From positions 4,456,501-4,520,500 of the forward strand of contig NZ_CP117452.1 in the NCBI RefSeq assembly GCF_030687895.1: a stretch of 64,000 nt of DNA. The letters are read 5' to 3'. Positions 1 through 8,395 of this stretch are shown piece after piece. Numbering within the stretch: position 1 is the first letter of the stretch; every line of letters starts with the position of its first letter. Source of the DNA: Pseudomonas sp. FP198. GTDB taxonomy: Bacteria; Pseudomonadota; Gammaproteobacteria; Pseudomonadales; Pseudomonadaceae. A program made the translations under genes and the position numbers. The notes under the pieces are model-generated. The model made no database searches. It saw only the letters and a list, made by a program, of their open reading frames with translations, and was not told the origin of the DNA.

Positions 1-107
1 AAGCCGTGCTCTGGCATGGCGGCGAAGCCCAGGCGGCGCAGCGACAGGTTCTAGCATTCAACGCCGAGCAGCGCGCTGCGCTGTTGGCTTTCCTGAACTC
101 TCTTTAA
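1..107 (+). CDS. C-terminus of a di-heme oxidoreductase (DUF1111 family), partial
   Basis: An open frame enters from the left edge and stops with TAA at 105-107. The visible tail begins AVLWHGGEAQA and ends in a helix rich in Ala, Arg and Leu. This ending is typical of the bacterial di-heme cytochrome-c-peroxidase-like thiol oxidoreductases (DUF1111), where a WHGGEA block comes close to the C-terminus. In Pseudomonas these genes sit beside imelysin and DUF1513 genes, exactly as here. The catalytic and haem-binding parts lie outside the window, so the family call depends on the short tail and the neighbours. Confidence 0.7.
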   Translation, partial: AVLWHGGEAQAAQRQVLAFNAEQRAALLAFLNSL

Positions 108-135
108 ACGCACTTTCCGAAAACGGGAGCCCGAC

Positions 136-1200
136 ATGTTCCGTCCCAAACTGTTGTTCACCAGCCTCGCCGCCATCGCCCTCGGTGCCTGCTCGCCCCA
201 GGACCCGCAAGCGGTCACCTCGGCCGCCATCGCCAAGCAGGTGATCCTGCCGACCTACAGTCGCTGGGTCGAGGCCGACCGCCAACTGGCGACCAGCGCC
301 CTGGCGTTTTGCCAGGGCAAGGAAAACCTGGAAACCGCCCGCGCCGATTTCCTCAAGGCACAAAAAGCCTGGGCTGAACTCCAGCCGCTGCTGATCGGGC
401 CGCTGGCGGAGGGCAACCGCGCCTGGCAGGTACAGTTCTGGCCGGACAAGAAAAACCTCGTGGGCCGCCAGGTCGAGCAACTGGTCAACAGCCAGCCGCA
501 GATCGACGCCGCCGGCCTGGCCAAGTCCAGCGTCGTCGTGCAAGGACTCTCGGCCTACGAATACCTGCTCTTCGACGCGAAGATCGACATGGCCGACAGC
601 GCCCAGAAAGCCAAGTACTGCCCGCTGCTGATCGCCATCGGCGAACGCCAGAAGCAATTGGCCGAAGAGATCCTGTCGCGGTGGAACACCAACGACGGCA
701 TGCTCGCCCAGATGAGCAAGTTCCCGAACCAGCGCTATGCCGACTCCCATGAAGCGATCGCTGACCTGCTGCGGGTCCAGGTGACCGCCCTGGACACCTT
801 GAAGAAAAAACTCGGCACGCCGATGGGCCGCCAGAGCAAGGGCGTGCCGCAACCGTTCCAGGCCGATGCGTGGCGCAGCCAGTCGTCGCTGCAAGGGCTT
901 GAAGCCAGCCTGAGCGCCGCCCGGACCGTGTGGGTTGGCGTCGACAACAAAGGCTTGCGAGGTTTGTTGCCAAGCGAGCAGAAGCCGCTGGCCGACAAGA
1001 TCGACGCCGCCTACGACGCCTCGTTGAAACTGTTCGCCAGCAGCCAGCGCTCACTGACCGAAATGCTCGGTGACGACGCCGGGCGCCAGCAACTCAACGA
1101 TTTGTACGACAGCCTCAACGTCGTCCATCGCCTGCACGAAGGCGAACTGGCCAAGGCGCTGGGCATTCAACTGGGCTTCAACGCCAACGACGGTGACTGA
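136..1200 (+). CDS. Imelysin (peptidase M75-type) family lipoprotein
   Basis: A 354-residue protein with a lipoprotein signal peptide: hydrophobic stretch at residues 5-18 and lipobox LGAC with Cys19. The mature part is helical and matches the imelysin fold. A GLSAYE segment at about 137-142 sits where IrpA/imelysin proteins carry GxHxxE, but the His is replaced, so metal binding or peptidase activity is doubtful. The gene is 28 bp after the di-heme oxidoreductase gene and 2 bp before a DUF1513 gene, an arrangement seen in iron-linked Pseudomonas loci (compare PA4370-PA4373). The likely site is the outer-membrane periplasmic face. A role in iron uptake is inferred from family and context. Confidence 0.85.
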   Translation: MFRPKLLFTSLAAIALGACSPQDPQAVTSAAIAKQVILPTYSRWVEADRQLATSALAFCQGKENLETARADFLKAQKAWAELQPLLIGPLAEGNRAWQVQFWPDKKNLVGRQVEQLVNSQPQIDAAGLAKSSVVVQGLSAYEYLLFDAKIDMADSAQKAKYCPLLIAIGERQKQLAEEILSRWNTNDGMLAQMSKFPNQRYADSHEAIADLLRVQVTALDTLKKKLGTPMGRQSKGVPQPFQADAWRSQSSLQGLEASLSAARTVWVGVDNKGLRGLLPSEQKPLADKIDAAYDASLKLFASSQRSLTEMLGDDAGRQQLNDLYDSLNVVHRLHEGELAKALGIQLGFNANDGD

Positions 1201-1202
1201 TC

Positions 1203-2300
1203 ATGTTTCGACGTCAGGCTCTGACGCTGGGCAGCTTGCTGCTCGGCGCCATCACCCTGGGCGGCTGGACGCTGTTCAAGCAAAAGGACAAGAGTCCATT
1301 ACTGCTGTCGGCACGGGACGATGCCGACGGCAAGCACTACGCGGTCGGCTATCGACTGGACGGCACACGGGTGTTCGCCACCCAGGTTGGCCAGCGCTGC
1401 CATGACATCATCAATCACCCGGCGCTGCCGATCGCCCTGTTCGTCGCCCGCCGCCCGGGCACCGAAAGCTACCTGGTCGACCTGCGCGACGGCACGCTGC
1501 TGCAAACCATCACCTCGCTGCCGAACCGGCATTTCTACGGTCATGCGGTGATTCACAAGAGCGGCGAATGGTTGTACGCCACGGAAAACGATACCAGCGA
1601 TCCGGGACGCGGCCTGCTCGGTGTGTACCGTTTCGAAGGCGAACGGCTGGTGCACAGTGGCGAACTGTCCACCCACGGCATCGGCCCTCACCAGGTGTCG
1701 TGGCTGCCCGACGGTGAGACGCTGGTGGTGGCCAACGGCGGCATCCGCACCGAGGCCGAGAGCCGGGTCGAAATGAACCTCGACGCCATGGAGCCGAGCC
1801 TGGTGCTGATGCACCGCGATGGCACGCTGTTGAGCAAGGAAACCCTTGCCCAGCAGATGAACAGCGTGCGCCATATGGGCATCGCCAGCGATGGCACCAT
1901 CGTCACCGGCCAGCAGTTCATGGGAGCGGCCCACGAATCGTCCGAATTGCTCGCGATCAAGCGTCCGGGCCAACCGTTCAAGGCGTTCCCGGTACCTGAA
2001 TACCAGTTGCAAGCCATGGGGCATTACACCGCCAGCGTTGCCGTGCACAGCGACCTGCGCCTGGTGGCCCTGACGGCGCCACGGGGCAACCGCTTTTTCA
2101 TCTGGGACCTGGACAGCGGCGAGGTTCGCCTCGACGCGCCCCTGCCGGACTGCGCCGGGGTCGGCGCGGTAGCCGACGGGTTTGTCGTGACGTCGGGCCA
2201 GGGACGTTGCCGCTACTACGATTGTCGGCAGCCACAACTGGTTGCAAAGCCGCTGGATCTGCCGGCGGGGCTCTGGGACAACCATCTGCATCTGGTCTGA
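1203..2300 (+). CDS. DUF1513 domain-containing protein, exported
   Basis: A 365-residue protein starting 2 bp after the imelysin gene, so the two are translationally linked. The N-terminus FRRQALTLGSLLLGAI is a twin-arginine-like signal (RR followed by a hydrophobic core), suggesting folded export to the periplasm. The rest has repeated beta-rich blocks with a WLPDG motif near residue 170 and other beta-propeller-like features, as expected for DUF1513. The biochemical function of this family is unknown. Its constant association with imelysin and di-heme oxidase genes suggests a shared iron or redox role. ATG is the only sensible start. Confidence 0.85.
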   Translation: MFRRQALTLGSLLLGAITLGGWTLFKQKDKSPLLLSARDDADGKHYAVGYRLDGTRVFATQVGQRCHDIINHPALPIALFVARRPGTESYLVDLRDGTLLQTITSLPNRHFYGHAVIHKSGEWLYATENDTSDPGRGLLGVYRFEGERLVHSGELSTHGIGPHQVSWLPDGETLVVANGGIRTEAESRVEMNLDAMEPSLVLMHRDGTLLSKETLAQQMNSVRHMGIASDGTIVTGQQFMGAAHESSELLAIKRPGQPFKAFPVPEYQLQAMGHYTASVAVHSDLRLVALTAPRGNRFFIWDLDSGEVRLDAPLPDCAGVGAVADGFVVTSGQGRCRYYDCRQPQLVAKPLDLPAGLWDNHLHLV

Positions 2301-2432
2301 GCCGCAAGCGCAGAGGGCGCAGGGAAGAACCTTACACATTGCCGACAAACACCGATTGGAATCCTCCGGGCACTCAAGGTAATGTGCCCGCCTGTCTGTA
2401 TCTCTCTCGGCTATTTTCCAAGGAAGTGGAAC

Positions 2433-3581
2433 ATGCTGCGACGCCGCATGCTGATCATGTTGGGTGTTGTCCTGCTGGTGGTACTGGCGCTGGCGGGCTA
2501 CAAGGCCTTTTCCATTTATCAGCAGATCCAGATGTTCTCTGCGCCCAAACCTGCGGTCAGCGTCGCCGTGGCCAAGGCCGTCGAACAGCCTTGGCAATCG
2601 CGCCTGCCCACCGTTGGCAGCCTCAAGGCGTTGCAAGGCGTCGACCTGAGCCTGGAAATCGCCGGCACCGTGCAAAAGGTCCAGTTCGAATCCGGCCAGA
2701 AGGTCAAGGCCGGGCAACCGATCCTGCAACTGGACAGCGAAGTCGAAAGCGCCCTGCTGGAAACTGCCCAGGCCGACCTTGGCCTGTCGCAACTGGATTT
2801 CGGCCGTGGCCGACAACTGGTGGGCAGCCAGGCGATTTCCAAGGGTGAATTCGACCGGCTCTCGGCCCAGCTAAAGAAGAACCAGGCCACGGTCAACCAG
2901 CTCAAGGCTTCGCTGGCGAAAAAACACATCGTCGCGCCGTTCAGCGGCACCATCGGCATCCGCCAGGTGGATGTCGGCGACTACCTCGCCAGCGGCACGG
3001 TGATCGCGACCCTGCAGGACCTCAGCAGCCTGTACGTCGACTTCTACGTGCCTGAACAGACGGTGCCTCGGCTGGCGGTTGCCCAGCCAGTCAACGTCAG
3101 CGTCTCGGCCTATCCCGGCCAGACCTTCGTTGGCAGCATCAGCGCAATCAACCCCAAGGTCGAGGACAGTACCCGCAACGTGCTCGTACGCGCCACGCTC
3201 GCCAACCCCGACGGCAAGCTGTTGCCCGGCATGTTCGCCAACCTCAACGTCATCCTGCCGGACCTCGCCGTCGGGATCGTCGTGCCGGAGAGCGCCGTGA
3301 CCTACACCCTCTATGGCAATTCCATGTACGTGGTGACTCAGAAGAAAACCGCCGATGGCAGTGTCGAGAAGGATGACAAGGGCCAGCCGATCCTGATTGC
3401 CGAACGGCGCTTTGTCGAAACCGGAGAGCGCCGTGACGGGCAGGTCCTGGTGACCAAGGGCGTGCAGCGCGGCGAAGAAGTAGTGATTGCCGGCCAGATC
3501 AAGCTCGACAACGGCACGCCCATCGCCATCAGCGACGACAAGACCCTGACCGAACAGAACAGCCCACCGCGCGCGGACTGA
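2433..3581 (+). CDS. mexV: RND efflux periplasmic adaptor (MexV-like)
   Basis: A 382-residue membrane-fusion protein. The ATG at 2433 is chosen over an in-frame upstream ATG because AAGGAAG lies 6-7 bases ahead and the protein then begins with a basic stretch and one membrane anchor (about residues 6-25). The lipoyl half-motifs, the alpha-hairpin (about 95-150) and the beta-barrel and membrane-proximal domains are in the usual order. The permease gene follows after 13 bp. In P. aeruginosa the gene block PA4370-PA4373 is followed by mexVW (PA4374-PA4375), and the same order here supports MexV. No outer-membrane channel gene is adjacent, so the pump probably borrows one, as MexVW does with OprM. 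Confidence 0.85.
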   Translation: MLRRRMLIMLGVVLLVVLALAGYKAFSIYQQIQMFSAPKPAVSVAVAKAVEQPWQSRLPTVGSLKALQGVDLSLEIAGTVQKVQFESGQKVKAGQPILQLDSEVESALLETAQADLGLSQLDFGRGRQLVGSQAISKGEFDRLSAQLKKNQATVNQLKASLAKKHIVAPFSGTIGIRQVDVGDYLASGTVIATLQDLSSLYVDFYVPEQTVPRLAVAQPVNVSVSAYPGQTFVGSISAINPKVEDSTRNVLVRATLANPDGKLLPGMFANLNVILPDLAVGIVVPESAVTYTLYGNSMYVVTQKKTADGSVEKDDKGQPILIAERRFVETGERRDGQVLVTKGVQRGEEVVIAGQIKLDNGTPIAISDDKTLTEQNSPPRAD

Positions 3582-3594
3582 TCAAGGAACCCCC

Positions 3595-6500
3595 ATGGCC
3601 TTTACCGATCCGTTCATCCGCCGCCCGGTGCTTGCCACCGTGGTCAGCCTGTTGATCGTGCTGCTGGGCTTCCAGGCCTGGAGCAAGCTGCCCCTGCGCC
3701 AGTATCCACAGATGGAAAATGCCCTGATCACGGTGACCACCGCCTACCCCGGGGCCAACGCCGAGACCATCCAGGGTTACATCACCCAGCCGATGCAGCA
3801 GAGCCTGGCCAGTGCCGAGGGCATCGACTACATGACTTCGGTCAGCCGCCAGAATTTCTCGGTCATATCGGTCTACGCGCGCATCGGTTCCAACAGCGAC
3901 CGGCTCTTTACCGAGCTGCTGGCCAAGGCCAACGAGGTGAAGAATCAACTGCCCCAGGACGCCGAGGACCCGGTCCTCAGCCGCGAGGCAGCCGATGCCT
4001 CGGCGCTGATGTACATCAGTTTCTTCAGCAAGGAGCTGAACAACCCGCAGATCACCGATTATCTGTCGCGCGTCATCCAGCCCAAACTGGCGACGCTGCC
4101 GGGCATGGCCGAGGCCGAGATCCTCGGCAACCAGGTGTTTGCCATGCGCCTGTGGCTGGACCCGGTCAAGCTCGCAGGCTTCGGCCTGACCGCTGCCGAC
4201 GTGACCAACGCCGTGCGCCAGCACAACTTTCTCTCCGCCGCTGGTGAAGTGAAAGGCGAGTACGTGGTCACCAGCATCAACGCCAACACCGAACTCAAAT
4301 CCGCCGAGGCATTCGCCGGCATCCCGCTCAAGACTGACGGTGATAGCCGCGTGTTGCTGCGGGACGTGGCGCGGGTGGAGATGGGCGCCGAAAACTACGA
4401 CACCATCAGCTCGTTCGGTGGCACGCCTTCGGTGTACATCGGGATCAAGGCAACCCCTGGTGCCAACCCCCTCGATGTCATCAAGGAAGTGCGCAAGATC
4501 ATGCCGGAAATGGAGGCCCAGCTGCCGTCCAATCTCAAGGCCGAGATCGCCTACGATGCCACCCTGTTCATCCAGGCCTCCATCGACGAAGTGGTGAAAA
4601 CCCTGTTCGAGGCGGTGCTGATCGTCATCGTCGTGGTGTTCCTGTTCCTCGGCGCCCTGCGCTCGGTGCTCATTCCGGTAGTGACCATTCCGCTGTCGAT
4701 GATCGGCGTGATGTTCTTCATGCAGTTGATGGGCTATTCCATGAACCTGCTGACACTGCTGGCCATGGTGTTAGCCATCGGCCTGGTGGTGGACGACGCC
4801 ATCGTGGTGGTGGAAAACATCCACCGGCACATGGAGGAAGGCAAGACACCGTTCGACGCCGCGATTGAAGGCGCGCGGGAAATCGCCATGCCGGTGGTCT
4901 CGATGACCATCACGCTGGCGGCGGTGTATGCACCCATCGGTCTGCTCGAAGGCCTGACGGGGGCGCTGTTCAAGGAGTTCGCCCTGACCCTCGCCGGGGC
5001 GGTGGTGATCTCCGGAATCGTCGCCCTGACCCTCTCGCCAATGATGTGCGCGATGCTGCTGCGTCATGACCAGAATCCCTCAGGGCTGGCCCATCGGCTG
5101 GACGTGATCTTCGAGCGCCTGAAGGCCCGTTACCAGCGCATGCTTCACGGCACGCTCAATACCCGTCCGGTGGTGCTGGTGTTTGCCGTGCTCGTGCTGT
5201 TGCTGATTCCGGTACTGATCATGTTCACCAAGTCCGAACTGGCGCCCGACGAGGACCAGGGCATCATCTTCATGATGGCCAACGCCCCGAAGACCACCAA
5301 CCTGGACTACCTGAACGCCTATACCGATCACTTCATCACGATTTTCAAGGAATTCCCCGAGTACTACTCCTCGTTCCAGATCAACGGCTACAACGGCGTA
5401 CAGTCGGGCATCGGCGGGTTCCTGCTCAAGCCCTGGAACGAACGCAGCCGCACCCAGATGGAAATCCTCCCGGAAGTCCAGGCCAGGCTGGAAAGCGTGC
5501 CCGGCCTGCAGATCTTCGGCTTCAACCTTCCCTCGCTGCCCGGCACCGGCGAAGGCTTGCCCTTCGAGTTCGTGATCAACTCGCCGAAGGACTACACGAC
5601 GCTCCTGCAGATTGCCGAACGGGTCAAGAAGCGCGCGCTGGAGTCCGGCAAGTTCGCCTTCATGGACATCGACCTTGCGTTCGACAAGCCTGAAGTCGTG
5701 GTGGATATCGATCGCGCCAAGGCCGCCCAGATGGGCGTCTCGATGCAAGACCTCGGCGGCACGCTGGCGACCCTGCTGGGCGAGGCGGAGATCAACCGCT
5801 TCACGCTGGAGGGGCGTAGCTACAAGGTCATCGCCCAGGTCGAGCGGCCATTCCGGGACAATCCAGACTGGCTGAACAATTATTACGTGAAGAACGCCCA
5901 GGGCGAGTCGCTTCCGTTGTCGACGCTGATCAAGGTCAGCGACCAGGCGCGACCGCGGCAATTGAACCAGTTCCAGCAGCTCAATGCCGTGACGATCTCG
6001 GGCTTTCCCACGGTAAGCATGGGCGAGGCTATCGAGACCGTTCGCCAGATAGCCCTTGAGGAGGCGCCGACAGGGTTCGCCTTTGATTACGCCGGAGCTT
6101 CGCGTCAGTTCGTCCAGGAAGGTAGCGCGTTATGGGTCACCTTTGGCCTGGCCCTGGCAATCATTTTCCTGGTGCTGGCGGCGCAGTTCGAAAGCTTCCG
6201 CGACCCGCTGGTGATCCTGGTGACGGTGCCGTTGTCCATTTGCGGCGCACTGATTCCGCTGTTCCTCGGCTGGTCGAGCATGAACATCTACACGCAGGTG
6301 GGGCTGGTGACCCTGATCGGCCTGATCAGCAAGCACGGCATCCTGATCGTCGAATTCGCCAACCAGCTGCGCAAGGAACAAGGCTTGAGTCCGCGCGACG
6401 CAGTGGAACAGGCCGCATCGATTCGCCTGCGTCCGGTGCTGATGACCACTGCCGCCATGGTGTTTGGCATGGTGCCGTTGATCCTGGCCACCGGTGCCGG

Positions 6501-6621
6501 CGCAGTGAGCCGCTTCGACATCGGCACGGTCATCGCCACCGGCATGTCGATCGGCACCTTGTTCACGTTGTTCGTGCTGCCGTGTGTCTACACCTTGCTG
6601 GCCAAGCCGGACAAAGCCTGA
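3595..6621 (+). CDS. mexW: RND multidrug efflux permease (MexW-like, HAE1 family)
   Basis: A 1008-residue inner-membrane proton/drug antiporter of normal HAE1 length. It begins FTDPFIRRPVLATV with TM1, has two large periplasmic loops and twelve expected membrane helices. The TM4 motif GLVVDDAIVVVENI carries the paired aspartates used for proton coupling. TM10-12 with GLISKHGILIVEFANQLR are intact. It is co-transcribed with the adaptor gene 13 bp upstream. Orthology to MexW is inferred from order with the upstream iron-linked genes. The substrate range cannot be told from sequence. Confidence 0.88.
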   Translation: MAFTDPFIRRPVLATVVSLLIVLLGFQAWSKLPLRQYPQMENALITVTTAYPGANAETIQGYITQPMQQSLASAEGIDYMTSVSRQNFSVISVYARIGSNSDRLFTELLAKANEVKNQLPQDAEDPVLSREAADASALMYISFFSKELNNPQITDYLSRVIQPKLATLPGMAEAEILGNQVFAMRLWLDPVKLAGFGLTAADVTNAVRQHNFLSAAGEVKGEYVVTSINANTELKSAEAFAGIPLKTDGDSRVLLRDVARVEMGAENYDTISSFGGTPSVYIGIKATPGANPLDVIKEVRKIMPEMEAQLPSNLKAEIAYDATLFIQASIDEVVKTLFEAVLIVIVVVFLFLGALRSVLIPVVTIPLSMIGVMFFMQLMGYSMNLLTLLAMVLAIGLVVDDAIVVVENIHRHMEEGKTPFDAAIEGAREIAMPVVSMTITLAAVYAPIGLLEGLTGALFKEFALTLAGAVVISGIVALTLSPMMCAMLLRHDQNPSGLAHRLDVIFERLKARYQRMLHGTLNTRPVVLVFAVLVLLLIPVLIMFTKSELAPDEDQGIIFMMANAPKTTNLDYLNAYTDHFITIFKEFPEYYSSFQINGYNGVQSGIGGFLLKPWNERSRTQMEILPEVQARLESVPGLQIFGFNLPSLPGTGEGLPFEFVINSPKDYTTLLQIAERVKKRALESGKFAFMDIDLAFDKPEVVVDIDRAKAAQMGVSMQDLGGTLATLLGEAEINRFTLEGRSYKVIAQVERPFRDNPDWLNNYYVKNAQGESLPLSTLIKVSDQARPRQLNQFQQLNAVTISGFPTVSMGEAIETVRQIALEEAPTGFAFDYAGASRQFVQEGSALWVTFGLALAIIFLVLAAQFESFRDPLVILVTVPLSICGALIPLFLGWSSMNIYTQVGLVTLIGLISKHGILIVEFANQLRKEQGLSPRDAVEQAASIRLRPVLMTTAAMVFGMVPLILATGAGAVSRFDIGTVIATGMSIGTLFTLFVLPCVYTLLAKPDKA

Positions 6622-6660
6622 GCATGCAGATATCGGGGCCTTGTTTGGGCTTTATGACAC

Positions 6661-6888
6661 TCAACTCTGCGGTCGCATGCCCTGGGACAGACTGAACATG
6701 AACAGCAACAGGTCGTCGTCCGGCTGGATCGCCTCGCTGGCCTTGGCCACCCGAGGCACCGGGCAATGTGCGCCGACAGTGGAGGCACTGAGGATCTGCG
6801 AGCGTGGCTGCTCCCACACCACCAGTGCCAGGGATGCAACTGCCAGGGCTCCGACTAAAAACAAACCTCTAGCAATTTCTAGTTTCAT
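6661..6888 (-). CDS. Small membrane-anchored or exported protein of unknown function
   Basis: A 75-residue protein. The ATG at 6888 overlaps the inaA stop as ATGA, which decides the start against a longer upstream alternative and shows translational coupling. Residues 6-25 (ARGLFLVGALAVASLALVVW) form a single hydrophobic helix, either a signal anchor or an uncleaved signal. The remainder is short and polar with one Cys and a DDDLLLFMF patch near the C-terminus. No family is recognised. It is the last gene of the methyltransferase-inaA operon, so a role in envelope or LPS homeostasis is a context-only guess. Confidence 0.7.
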   Translation of the reverse strand: MKLEIARGLFLVGALAVASLALVVWEQPRSQILSASTVGAHCPVPRVAKASEAIQPDDDLLLFMFSLSQGMRPQS

Positions 6889-7598
6889 CGGGATAAACCT
6901 TTGATAGCGCTGCCAAACGCCGCCTCGTAAAAATAGACGAGTTTTCCCCAGTCGCAATCCTGGAACGACGAATGGCGCCGCAGCTGGCTCATGTCATGGA
7001 ACGCCGCGCCGCGGGCGGTCAGCCGTTGGCGACATTTCTCAAGATCGAGCAACGCCACTTCGGCCTTGGCCGACTCGCCCTCTCCGGTTACTCGCACGAA
7101 TACATGCTTGATGTAGAGGCAACTGTGCTGCCAGCGCCCCTTGTGCATGCGGGCGAGGTTCTCGGCCAGGGCCTGGAGGAGACGATCATGGACCGCCTCG
7201 CCATGACGCTCGCGGCCGCCTGCGGCATACCAACGGCCGATTTCCTCGAAGCCGTCCAGAGCGCGGGTGACCAGCAGTGCCCGCCACTTGTGGACCGGGT
7301 CCCTCTGCGCACCGCAAAAGACCACTTGGGGTACCGTGACGCCGAGTTCCGCCAGAGCCAGCAGCGCTCGCTCTTCACGCAACACGGTCGGACGGCCGAA
7401 CGGGTGCAGCAAACTGCGGTAGATGTGTCCGGTCTGGCGCTTGGAATAAAACAGTTCGCCATCATGGCTGATCCGCTGCACACCGCTTTCGCCGCCACGC
7501 CGGGTATTGGGAGCTTCCACCCACTCGCCACGCTGATTCCAGATCTGGTCAAAGCAACTACGAGAAGCCGCCTGGGCTCCTGCTACCTGTACAACCAT
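6885..7598 (-). CDS. inaA: InaA-type lipopolysaccharide kinase family protein
   Basis: A 237-residue protein with a small kinase-like fold. The start at 7598 is chosen because AAGGGG lies about 8-9 bases upstream and the protein then begins where InaA proteins do; the long upstream extension runs through the methyltransferase gene. Visible elements include an N-lobe GVQRISHDGELFYSKRQ, a catalytic-loop-like LARMHKGRWQHSCLYIKHV and an LLDLEKCR metal-binding-like segment. In P. putida and P. fluorescens the orf222-inaA (wapQ-type) operon next to colRS is activated by ColR and linked to LPS and membrane integrity. It starts 5 bp after the methyltransferase stop. Substrate is unproven. Confidence 0.88.
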   Translation of the reverse strand: MVVQVAGAQAASRSCFDQIWNQRGEWVEAPNTRRGGESGVQRISHDGELFYSKRQTGHIYRSLLHPFGRPTVLREERALLALAELGVTVPQVVFCGAQRDPVHKWRALLVTRALDGFEEIGRWYAAGGRERHGEAVHDRLLQALAENLARMHKGRWQHSCLYIKHVFVRVTGEGESAKAEVALLDLEKCRQRLTARGAAFHDMSQLRRHSSFQDCDWGKLVYFYEAAFGSAIKGLSR

Positions 7599-7603
7599 GC
7601 CTG

Positions 7604-8272
7604 CTACCCCTTGCGTAATACATAAACTCGCCACATGGCATAGAGCGGCAGGAAATCCAACTGTTCCTCGATGCGAAACCCGGCCTGTCGAAATTCTGCT
7701 TCGACTGTAGCGGCCGGTAACACAAATCGGTTCTGGTAGTCTTTCTGCCCACGGGTGCGCTCCAGGCGCTTGCGTTTCCAGGCCTTGAAATTGCCGTCGA
7801 CCCACAATGAAACGATCACACTGTCACGGGTGACACGCTCGAATTCCCTCAATATCGCCAGTCGGTGCACGGGTTCGCCGATGTGGTGCAAGAGGCGCAT
7901 GCAAAAAATGCTGTCGACGGCGTTATCAGGCAAGGCGATGTCGAACGCAGATGTGTGCAAAGGTTGTACCCGTTTTACGACATCGGCCGGTTGTGCCTTC
8001 AATGCCGTCTGGAGCATGGCGGTGGAATTGTCCGCGCCGATGATCACCCGGCCAGGTTTCTCGGCCAGCAGCGGCCAGAAACGCCCGGCTCCGCTCGGCA
8101 GGTCGAGGACCAGGCCCGGGTCGCCCGCGAGCATCAAGGCGCGCCGGGCCAGTTGTTCGTCCCGGTGGTGGGAAAGACGGCGGCTCAGCCCCGTCTTGTG
8201 TTTGCGCAGGTATTGCTGGGCATGTCGCTCGTCGTACTTGGCGGAAAAAGCTAGCTTGATGGGATTGGACAT
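7604..8272 (-). CDS. Class I SAM-dependent methyltransferase (orf222-type, ColR regulon)
   Basis: A 222-residue protein, which matches the name orf222 given to the gene in this position beside colRS. The ATG at 8272 has GGAG upstream; a GTG 30 bases further out has no such support. Motif I is VLDLPSGAGRFWP (SAM-binding glycine loop), followed by VIIGADNS and FCMRLLHHI as later SAM-fold motifs. Membrane segments are absent, so it is cytoplasmic. It heads the three-gene minus-strand operon with inaA and the small protein. A ColR-like box lies about 70-80 bases upstream. The methyl acceptor is unknown. Confidence 0.85.
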   Translation of the reverse strand: MSNPIKLAFSAKYDERHAQQYLRKHKTGLSRRLSHHRDEQLARRALMLAGDPGLVLDLPSGAGRFWPLLAEKPGRVIIGADNSTAMLQTALKAQPADVVKRVQPLHTSAFDIALPDNAVDSIFCMRLLHHIGEPVHRLAILREFERVTRDSVIVSLWVDGNFKAWKRKRLERTRGQKDYQNRFVLPAATVEAEFRQAGFRIEEQLDFLPLYAMWRVYVLRKG

Positions 8273-8339
8273 CGATGGCGCCTCCAGTGTTGATGGCGCC
8301 ACCTTAGGGATCGACTTGTAGCCGACAGGTCATCCCTTT

Positions 8340-8354
8340 GTGAAAACTTCGTCA
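8340..8354 (-). promoter_or_regulatory. Candidate ColR-binding site before the methyltransferase-inaA operon
   Basis: On the minus strand this reads TGACGAAGTTTTCAC. It shares its first six and last seven bases with the site at 10566-10581 and resembles the ColR consensus reported for P. putida, as I remember it: an AC(N)-rich left part followed by a T-run and CA. It sits between colS and the operon known to be ColR-activated. It is a motif match only; no binding data are available here. Confidence 0.55.
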
Positions 8355-8395
8355 TGTAAACGGCTGAATGTTTTCAAGACTTTTCGCCGCCGATC

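Noticed and set aside
58..894. Long open frame on the minus strand across the imelysin gene
   Set aside because: It is the antisense shadow of a GC-rich gene with strong third-position bias; no ribosome site and no recognisable domain.
1299..2816. 505-codon minus-strand open frame over the DUF1513 and mexV genes
   Set aside because: It covers two well-supported plus-strand genes and the gap between them, and its product has no domain content.
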